NCBI GenBank assembly: GCA_905236275.1 | Contig: CAJOPI010000433.1 | Span: forward strand, 1 to 6,699 | Source: an uncultured Lachnospiraceae bacterium | GTDB lineage: Bacteria > Bacillota > Clostridia > Lachnospirales > Lachnospiraceae | Direction: 5' to 3' | DNA length: 6,699 nucleotides | Part shown: positions 1 to 5,040 of the stretch, piece by piece | How the letters are laid out: each line of letters starts with the position of its first letter | Numbering within the stretch: position 1 is the stretch's first letter | Made by a program: the position numbers and the translations under genes | Notes under the pieces: model-generated | Database searches by the model: none | What the model was told of the DNA's origin: nothing | The model's input: only the letters and a program-made list of their open reading frames with translations

Positions 1-1808
1 ATCAGATATTGGAGCAGAAAATAGCCGGAATACTTTTGTCGAAGATAAGGGATGTCAAGACATATGTTTCAACTACTGGAAGCTCTTCGGATATCATAAT
101 TCCCATAACTGATGTGTATTATGCACTTTTTGACAACAATTTCATAAGCATTTCAAGAATGTCGGAGGAAGGTGCAGGAGAATATGAAAAACAGGTTCAG
201 GCTCTTTATAACGACAGAGAGGCATCAGTGCTGGCAGCCTTAAGAGGTGAGCTTGAAGCTTCCGGTACAGTATATGAGAATCTTTCGGATGAAATGCAGC
301 TTTATGAGGCATATATAGTTACAATGCTTCAATCCTCAAATGTCGGTGTTTTTGACAGCTCCCGCGTTGATGCGGAAAATGAGGTTTATAAAAACTGGAA
401 GGACAAAAAAATATCGCTCTCCGAATATTTAAGGGAGGCGATTTCGGAAGGCTGGATAAATACCACAAAGCTCGGTAATTCGGAGAAATATCTTGATTCC
501 GAGGAAATATATGAATCGCTTATCGATTTTACGATCAACAGGCTGGCATCAGATCTGTCTTTTTCAAAAAAAATCTATAAATACATGATACTTGATGACA
601 CGATAAGCGGAAAACAGATATGCCACATTATGTTTGAGCAGGGCAAGCTGAATGATTCGGATGGAAAGCTTGCAGGGCTCGACAGTGGAGAGACAAGTGC
701 CTATAACTTCATATTGAAGAGAATCAGGTCGTTGGAAATAACTCCGGCTGATCTTGCACTCGATCCCTGTTCCGGCTCGTGTGTTGTGACTAATACAAAT
801 ACGGGTGAGGTTCTCGCGCTTGTATCCTATCCGAGCTATGACAATTCAAAGCTTGCTAATTCTATAGATGCGGCTTATTACAGCTCACTTACCGTTGATA
901 AATCGCTGCCGCTCTATAATTATGCAACACAGCAGGAAACAGCTCCCGGTTCTACTTTCAAGCCGGTGTCTGCAACAGCAGGTCTGGAAGAGGGAGTCAT
1001 ATCCCCCGGAGAGACTATTGACTGCGTGGGAATATTCGATAAGATAAGCCAGCCTCCTAAATGCTGGATTTATCCGAATGGAACACATGGGAATCTGAAT
1101 GTCATTGGAGCTATTCAGAATTCCTGCAACTATTTCTTCTATGAGGTAGGCTATCGACTGGCAACAAGAACCGGAAGGTATGACAATGATTACGGACTTG
1201 ACCGCCTGAAGAAATATGCTGAGATGTACGGGCTTACCGATAAGTCCGGAATAGAGATAACAGAGTCAGAACCTGTTGTATCAACACAGGATTCGGTCAG
1301 GTCAGCAATCGGACAGGGCAGCCATGCCTATACTACTGTCGGTCTTTCAAGATATGTGACAACCGTTGCAAATGAAGGAACCTGCTTTAATCTAAGTCTT
1401 GTGGATAAACTGACGGATTCCGACGGAAACATGATAGAAGATTATACACCGGATGTAAGAAATTATGTGGATGTTGCAAGCTCCACATGGGACAACGTGC
1501 ATGAAGGCATGCGTATGGCAGTTCTGGAGGATTATGATGCTTTTGAGGATTTCCCGATAACTGCGGCAGGAAAGACCGGAACGGCACAGCAGATAAAGAC
1601 CAGACCAAACCATGCTTTATTTATTGGATTTGCTCCGTATGATAAACCTGAGATATCTATTGCAACGCGAATTGCATATGGATATACTTCCGCAAATGCA
1701 GCGGAAGTATCAAGAGATGTATTCAAATATTACTTCAAGCTTGATGATAAGGATAATATCATAACCGGCACAGCAGTTCTTCCGGACAGTGCGGAGATAG
1801 GAGATTGA
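1..1808 (+). CDS. Penicillin-binding protein 2-like transpeptidase (MrdA/PBP2 type), 5' partial
   Basis: Class B penicillin-binding protein that cross-links peptidoglycan on the outer face of the membrane, partnering the SEDS glycosyltransferase encoded next. The frame is open to the left edge, so the true start, membrane anchor and part of the N-terminal dimerisation domain lie outside; the TTG at 9 is just an internal codon. Counting residues from that TTG, the first ~240 are a charged, helix-rich region that I place in the non-catalytic pedestal domain. The transpeptidase domain follows (~255-590): it opens with the GEVLALVSYPSYD segment and holds all three penicilloyl-serine motifs, S-T-F-K with nucleophile Ser315, S-C-N at 372-374 and K-T-G at 522-524. 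The adjacent rodA argues for the elongation enzyme rather than a division or sporulation PBP. The TGA stop lies 4 nt before the rodA start, suggesting translational coupling. Confidence 0.93.
   Translation, partial: QILEQKIAGILLSKIRDVKTYVSTTGSSSDIIIPITDVYYALFDNNFISISRMSEEGAGEYEKQVQALYNDREASVLAALRGELEASGTVYENLSDEMQLYEAYIVTMLQSSNVGVFDSSRVDAENEVYKNWKDKKISLSEYLREAISEGWINTTKLGNSEKYLDSEEIYESLIDFTINRLASDLSFSKKIYKYMILDDTISGKQICHIMFEQGKLNDSDGKLAGLDSGETSAYNFILKRIRSLEITPADLALDPCSGSCVVTNTNTGEVLALVSYPSYDNSKLANSIDAAYYSSLTVDKSLPLYNYATQQETAPGSTFKPVSATAGLEEGVISPGETIDCVGIFDKISQPPKCWIYPNGTHGNLNVIGAIQNSCNYFFYEVGYRLATRTGRYDNDYGLDRLKKYAEMYGLTDKSGIEITESEPVVSTQDSVRSAIGQGSHAYTTVGLSRYVTTVANEGTCFNLSLVDKLTDSDGNMIEDYTPDVRNYVDVASSTWDNVHEGMRMAVLEDYDAFEDFPITAAGKTGTAQQIKTRPNHALFIGFAPYDKPEISIATRIAYGYTSANAAEVSRDVFKYYFKLDDKDNIITGTAVLPDSAEIGD
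1684..1710 (+). repeat. Perfect 10-bp inverted repeat inside the PBP2 gene
   Basis: The arms 1684-1693 (atacttccgc) and 1701-1710 (gcggaagtat) are exact reverse complements with a 7-nt loop. The element lies within the last ~125 nt of the PBP coding sequence. No T-run follows, so it is not a canonical terminator. It could be an mRNA processing or stability structure, or chance; the encoded residues (YTSANAAEVS) look unremarkable. Confidence 0.6.
1799..1803 (+). promoter_or_regulatory. Ribosome binding site for rodA
   Basis: AGGAG lies inside the last codons of the PBP2 gene, with 9 nt before the ATG at 1813. Because it is embedded in the upstream coding sequence, ribosomes finishing the PBP gene would expose it, consistent with coupled synthesis of the polymerase-transpeptidase pair. 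Confidence 0.75.
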
Positions 1809-1812
1809 TTTA

Positions 1813-2940
1813 ATGCCCAGAAAATATCATTTGAAGAATTACGATTTTCTTCTTGTCGTTCTGTCGCTGATAATTTCAATATATGGGATAATCATTATCG
1901 GAAGTGCTAAATTGTCTTTTCAGCCGAGACAGACGATAGGGCTCTGTATAGGCGTTGTTTTGATGGTGATTTTTTCACTGGTTGATTACCAGACAGTATT
2001 AAACTTTTACTGGATTTTCTATATTCTGAATATGGTACTCCTTTTTGCGGTAAAATTCTTCGGAATAGAGGTAAATAATGCCACAAGGTGGATTACCATA
2101 GCAGGTATACAGTTTCAGCCTTCAGAGGCGACGAAGTTTTTGTTGATTTTATTTTTTGCAAAGCTTATCATGAAATTTAAGGATAAGATAAGCAGATTTG
2201 GAATTATTCTGATGCTTTTCGCGCTTTTTGCTGCACCCTGGTATCTCGTATACAGCCAGCCGGATTTGTCGACAAGTATTGTTATATTCCTGATTTTTGT
2301 TACAATGTTATTTATAGGGGGATTAAGCTGGAAAATTATCGGAGGAGTTCTTGCGGTTGCTATTCCTGTGGCTGTAATAGGACTGGTGCTTGTCATTCAG
2401 CCAAACCAGCAGATAATCAAGGGATATCAGCAGACAAGAATTCTTGCATGGCTTGATCCTGAGAAATACTCCAATCAGGAGGCATATCAGCAGCAGAATT
2501 CCATAACTGCGATCGGTTCGGGGCAGTTAACGGGAAAAGGCTATATGAACAATGAAGTAGCTTCTGTTAAGAATGCAAACTTTATTTCCGAGCCTCAGAC
2601 TGACTTTATATTTGCGATAGTCGGAGAAGAACTTGGTTTCGTGGGTTCTATGGCTATTGTGATACTTGCACTGGCTATTGTTTTAAGAATTGCGCAGATA
2701 GGGTTTGGAGCGGATGATCTGTCCGGGACACTTGTATGTGCCGGTGTGGCAGCGCACATCGGCTTTCAGACCTTCATGAATATAGCGGTGGCGACGGGAC
2801 TCATGCCGAATACCGGTTTGCCGCTGCCCTTTATCAGCTATGGAATGACCTCTCTTGTCTGCATATTTATGGAGCTTGGTGTGGTTCTGAATGTCGGACT
2901 ACAGAAGATGAGAGAAAACTACTTTGTATTTAGAGCTTAG
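1813..2940 (+). CDS. rodA: RodA/FtsW-family SEDS peptidoglycan glycosyltransferase
   Basis: Polytopic membrane protein of 375 residues that polymerises lipid II into glycan strands; SEDS proteins act with a cognate class B PBP, here the gene just upstream. Family hallmarks are visible in order: TRWI followed by GIQFQPSEATK (Q102-E105), QPDLSTS at 149-155, EPQTDFIFAIVGEELG with Asp264 at the position of the essential SEDS aspartate (E. coli RodA Asp262), and the C-terminal NTGLPLPFISYGMTSL (333-348). Many hydrophobic segments are present, consistent with about ten membrane helices. The usual HTDFIF reads QTDFIF here. Pairing with a PBP2-like gene and an immediately following mgsA favours RodA over FtsW, although sequence motifs alone do not separate the two. 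The ATG at 1813 has a good ribosome binding site and the normal family N-terminus. Confidence 0.93.
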   Translation: MPRKYHLKNYDFLLVVLSLIISIYGIIIIGSAKLSFQPRQTIGLCIGVVLMVIFSLVDYQTVLNFYWIFYILNMVLLFAVKFFGIEVNNATRWITIAGIQFQPSEATKFLLILFFAKLIMKFKDKISRFGIILMLFALFAAPWYLVYSQPDLSTSIVIFLIFVTMLFIGGLSWKIIGGVLAVAIPVAVIGLVLVIQPNQQIIKGYQQTRILAWLDPEKYSNQEAYQQQNSITAIGSGQLTGKGYMNNEVASVKNANFISEPQTDFIFAIVGEELGFVGSMAIVILALAIVLRIAQIGFGADDLSGTLVCAGVAAHIGFQTFMNIAVATGLMPNTGLPLPFISYGMTSLVCIFMELGVVLNVGLQKMRENYFVFRA

Positions 2941-2962
2941 TATTTGAAAATATTTATCCCTT

Positions 2963-2968
2963 GGAGGT
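2963..2968 (+). promoter_or_regulatory. Ribosome binding site that fixes the mgsA start
   Basis: GGAGGT lies just before the ATG at 2973. It overlaps the alternative in-frame TTG at 2961, which would place the Shine-Dalgarno inside the coding sequence and add four residues (MEVD) not expected in the family. The ATG at 2973 is therefore the start. Confidence 0.85.
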
Positions 2969-2972
2969 GGAT

Positions 2973-3368
2973 ATGAATATCGGACTTGTGGCACATGATG
3001 CCAAGAAAAAACTTATGCAGAATTTCTGTATAGCATATCGTGGTATTCTTGCAAAGAATGATCTGTATGCAACAGGTACAACGGGAAGACTGATAGAAGA
3101 GGTAACGAACCTGAATATTCACAAATTTCTCGCGGGACATCTTGGCGGAGAACAGCAACTTGGTGCACAGATCGAGCACAACCAGATAGATCTCGTTATT
3201 TTCCTGCGTGACCCGCTTACGCCAAAGAGAAATGAGCCTGACGTTAATAATGTGGTGAGACTTTGCGACGTGCATAATATTCCGCTTGCTACCAATCTTG
3301 CAACAGCTGAGTTGCTGATCAAATCGCTTGACAGAGGAGACCTTGAGTGGCGTGAGATGTATAAGTAA
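2973..3368 (+). CDS. mgsA: Methylglyoxal synthase (variant active site)
   Basis: Cytoplasmic enzyme of 131 residues, close to the usual length, expected to convert dihydroxyacetone phosphate to methylglyoxal and phosphate, a bypass relieving sugar-phosphate accumulation. The fold signature is clear: LVAHDAKKK near the start (His8, Asp9, Lys12), LYATGTTG at 31-38, LGGEQQLG at 57-64, FLRDPL at 77-82, EPDV at 88-91 and NIPLATNLATAE. Aligned by eye to E. coli MgsA (offset 11), His19, Asp20, Lys23, the T45-T48 loop, Gly66, Asp91 and Asp101 are kept. However Ser65 becomes Ala54, catalytic Asp71 becomes Glu60 and His98 becomes Asn87. Family assignment is secure; full catalytic competence is not. It sits 32 nt after rodA and its 3' end overlaps the next gene. 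A rodA-mgsA adjacency is, from memory, recurrent in Clostridia. Confidence 0.9.
   Translation: MNIGLVAHDAKKKLMQNFCIAYRGILAKNDLYATGTTGRLIEEVTNLNIHKFLAGHLGGEQQLGAQIEHNQIDLVIFLRDPLTPKRNEPDVNNVVRLCDVHNIPLATNLATAELLIKSLDRGDLEWREMYK
3335..3339 (+). promoter_or_regulatory. Candidate ribosome binding site for the carboxypeptidase gene
   Basis: AGGAG inside the mgsA 3' end lies 12 nt before the GTG at 3352. The spacing is long but usable. It is only 3 nt from the TTG at 3343 (too close) and lies downstream of the TTG at 3328, so it favours GTG 3352. Confidence 0.45.
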
Positions 3369-4362
3369 TTTTTTCAGACGGAATAATATCTGCCGACGCC
3401 GACTGCTTTCGATCATAACCGTTTTGCCTTTGTTTCTTTCGGCATGCGGTTCGAAATCCTTTGACTATCCTTTTAATATAAACAACTCTCAAAGCGCATT
3501 CAGATTCGAAACCTCGAATGCGAATGATGTGGCTGAATCCTTTGCCTCTGATCTTGCTGTTGTAAGCGAGGATGTCATTGCGGGAGAAGAGGTTTCCACA
3601 GGAGAAAATTCTTATGCTTCGGCACTTTTGGTAAACGCAGACAGTAATGAAGTGCTTTATTCGAAAAATGCGCATGCAAAGCTTTATCCGGCGAGCATGA
3701 CTAAGGTTATGACAGCCCTGGTTGCGTTGGAAAACTGCGATAAGGATAAGATACTGACCGCTGACATGAACTGTCTTATAACAGAGGAGGGAGCGCAGCT
3801 TGCGGGGCTGCAGGTCGGTGATACGATGACGCTTGACCAGGCTCTTCACATTCTCCTTATATACTCAGCAAATGATGTTGCTGTGATGATTGCCGATAAT
3901 ATAGGAGGTTCTGTTGACGGCTTTGCGGATATGATGAATGCAAAGGCAAAGGAAATCGGGGCAACAAATACCCATTTTGTAAATCCTCATGGGCTTCATG
4001 ATGAAAACCATTATACGACTGCTTATGATATGTATCTAATGTTCAATGCCGCCTGCAGCTATGAAGAGTTTACGGAAATCATAAATATGTCGTCCTATAC
4101 TACGTCTTATAAGCATTCAAGCGGTGCTTCGGCGGATTTCAGCTGTGATAATACGAACCGCTTTATAAATGGTAAGATATATCCGCCGACAAATATTACA
4201 GTAATGGGTGGCAAGACGGGTACGACACTGGCGGCAGGAGCGTGTCTTGTCATGTTGTCGAAGGATACCAAGGGGGCTTCGTATATTTCCTGTGTGATGA
4301 AGGGAACCAATATTGATGCAACCTATGGGAAAACAAAGGCCATGCTTGAAATAATTCAATAA
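3352..4362 (+). CDS. D-alanyl-D-alanine carboxypeptidase, peptidase S11 family, predicted lipoprotein
   Basis: Serine DD-carboxypeptidase that removes the terminal D-Ala from peptidoglycan pentapeptides outside the cell. With the GTG start there are 336 residues. The N-terminus has a basic region (FRRNNICRRR), a hydrophobic stretch and a lipobox LSAC ending at Cys32, so it should be a lipid-anchored protein. A Ser/Asn/Asp/Glu-rich linker follows (~33-80), then the S11 domain with S-M-T-K (Ser115 nucleophile, Lys118), Y-S-A-N-D (S172-N174) and G-G-K-T-G-T-T (K288-G290). The chain stops right after the catalytic domain, so the PBP5 C-terminal beta domain and amphipathic anchor helix are absent; the lipid would supply the anchor. 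The start is uncertain: no ATG precedes the signal peptide, and GTG 3352 overlaps mgsA by 17 nt; TTG 3328 is the alternative. It is the last gene of the operon. Confidence 0.9.
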   Translation: MRCISNFFRRNNICRRRLLSIITVLPLFLSACGSKSFDYPFNINNSQSAFRFETSNANDVAESFASDLAVVSEDVIAGEEVSTGENSYASALLVNADSNEVLYSKNAHAKLYPASMTKVMTALVALENCDKDKILTADMNCLITEEGAQLAGLQVGDTMTLDQALHILLIYSANDVAVMIADNIGGSVDGFADMMNAKAKEIGATNTHFVNPHGLHDENHYTTAYDMYLMFNAACSYEEFTEIINMSSYTTSYKHSSGASADFSCDNTNRFINGKIYPPTNITVMGGKTGTTLAAGACLVMLSKDTKGASYISCVMKGTNIDATYGKTKAMLEIIQ

Positions 4363-4374
4363 AAAACGGAATGG

Positions 4375-4410
4375 GGTATACAATTTTCAAAGATTGTATA
4401 CCTTATTATT
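4375..4410 (+). terminator. Rho-independent terminator after the wall operon
   Basis: A perfect 10-bp stem (4375-4384 ggtatacaat with 4393-4402 attgtatacc), an 8-nt loop and a T-rich tail (ttattattttt) lie 12 nt after the carboxypeptidase stop. The stem is AU-rich apart from its GG/CC base. Its arms carry the same TTGTAT/ATACAA motif found around the next promoter, so a second role as a protein-binding palindrome is possible. Confidence 0.8.
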
Positions 4411-4425
4411 TTTGCACATATAACC

Positions 4426-4454
4426 TTGTACTTCTGCTTGTACTATTGTATAAT
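4426..4454 (+). promoter_or_regulatory. Sigma-A-type promoter for the P-loop gene
   Basis: A perfect -10 box TATAAT at 4449-4454 is preceded at exactly 17 bp by TTGTAC (4426-4431), which matches the first half of the -35 consensus. Predicted transcription starts near 4461, giving a leader of about 60 nt. An 8-bp direct repeat (cttgtact, 4425-4432 and 4437-4444) covers the -35 box and the spacer. Confidence 0.65.
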
Positions 4455-4510
4455 ATAACCATACAAAAAGTGTTGGAAATCTTCAGACACTCATAATGAA
4501 AAACGGCGAA

Positions 4511-4515
4511 GGAGG
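4511..4515 (+). promoter_or_regulatory. Ribosome binding site for the P-loop gene
   Basis: GGAGG with 8 nt to the ATG at 4524: ideal sequence and spacing, implying efficient translation. Confidence 0.85.
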
Positions 4516-4523
4516 ACAAAGAA

Positions 4524-4946
4524 ATGGTTCAGTTAATTGTTGGGGAAAAAGGTAAGGGAAAGACAAAAGTTCTGTTGGAGCGCGTAAATGAGACGGTTAC
4601 AAATGCGAAGGGAAATGTTCAGTTTATGGACAAGGATCTTTCGCACATGTATGAGCTTAAAAACAAGATTCGTCTTGTAAATGTCAGTGACTATAACATC
4701 ACCAACGCTGATGAGTTTATTGGCTTTGTCAGTGGAATTATTTCGGCAGACCATGACCTGGAAGAAATATTTATTGACAGGTTTCTGAAAGTTTCATTTC
4801 TTGAGAATATCGCTGATTCGTCTGACTTCCTTCGAAAACTTGATACAATAAGTTCAAAATTTAACGTAAAGGTTACCATAAGCTTGTCCGGAAGTGAAAA
4901 AGAGCTTCCTGATGACCTTAAGGAAAAAGTTTCTATTGCGCTTTGA
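4524..4946 (+). CDS. Small P-loop (Walker A) protein of unknown function
   Basis: A 140-residue soluble protein that I cannot name. A textbook Walker A motif stands almost at the N-terminus, after one beta strand: V6-GEKGKGKT (G7 to T14). A plausible Walker B is the hydrophobic strand EEIFID ending at Asp85. Between them are a short acidic/basic segment (FMDKDLSHMYELKNKIR) and an aspartate-rich helix. The remainder (~90-140) alternates helix and strand (VKVTISLSG) and ends in a charged tail. There is no signal peptide or membrane segment. At this size it is a minimal nucleoside-triphosphatase or kinase-like core without extra domains. It does not show the thymidine-kinase lasso or zinc cysteines. 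It forms its own transcription unit with a strong promoter and ribosome binding site, flanked by two hairpins. I vaguely recall similar uncharacterised proteins at this locus in Lachnospiraceae; that is unverified. Confidence 0.85.
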   Translation: MVQLIVGEKGKGKTKVLLERVNETVTNAKGNVQFMDKDLSHMYELKNKIRLVNVSDYNITNADEFIGFVSGIISADHDLEEIFIDRFLKVSFLENIADSSDFLRKLDTISSKFNVKVTISLSGSEKELPDDLKEKVSIAL

Positions 4947-4970
4947 GCTTAAATTTGTTATTTTTATATA
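4943..4970 (+). promoter_or_regulatory. Weak candidate promoter for the membrane-protein gene
   Basis: TTGAGC (4943-4948) and TATATA (4965-4970) are separated by 16 bp and each matches consensus at 4 of 6 positions. If used, transcription would begin near 4977 and the 4980-5006 hairpin would form the very 5' end of the mRNA. No better promoter is visible between the hairpin and the ATG at 5041. Confidence 0.3.
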
Positions 4971-4979
4971 GAGAATTTC

Positions 4980-5010
4980 GAGGCTGCCTCTCAAAAAGGC
5001 AGCCTCTGTT
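4980..5010 (+). terminator. GC-rich hairpin, probable terminator of the P-loop gene
   Basis: A perfect 10-bp stem (gaggctgcct 4980-4989 with aggcagcctc 4997-5006) encloses a 7-nt loop, 33 nt after the P-loop stop. The following bases (tgttac) are only a poor T-run, so termination may be leaky. It could instead be a 5' leader hairpin for the next gene. Confidence 0.55.
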
Positions 5011-5040
5011 ACTATGCAGAGGGATGGATAAGGGTTATAG

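Noticed and set aside
2961..2972. TTG at 2961 as the start of mgsA
   Set aside because: It overlaps the Shine-Dalgarno used by the ATG at 2973 and adds four residues not expected in the family.
3328..3351. TTG at 3328 as the start of the carboxypeptidase
   Set aside because: No Shine-Dalgarno lies upstream of it, and it would put acidic residues ahead of the basic region of the signal peptide. GTG 3352 is preferred but not proven.
2937..3416. Long minus-strand ORF opposite mgsA
   Set aside because: It mirrors a clear methylglyoxal synthase gene, is Cys/Ile/His-rich in the manner of antisense frames, and has no recognisable motif.
4375..4402. The AU-rich palindrome as a transposon end or attachment site
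   Set aside because: Its position 12 nt after a stop codon and the T-rich tail fit a terminator; there is no matching second end or target duplication.
4496..4555. A 19-codon leader ORF starting at ATG 4496 and overlapping the P-loop gene start
   Set aside because: It has no ribosome binding site and its codons run through the GGAGG of the real gene; likely fortuitous.
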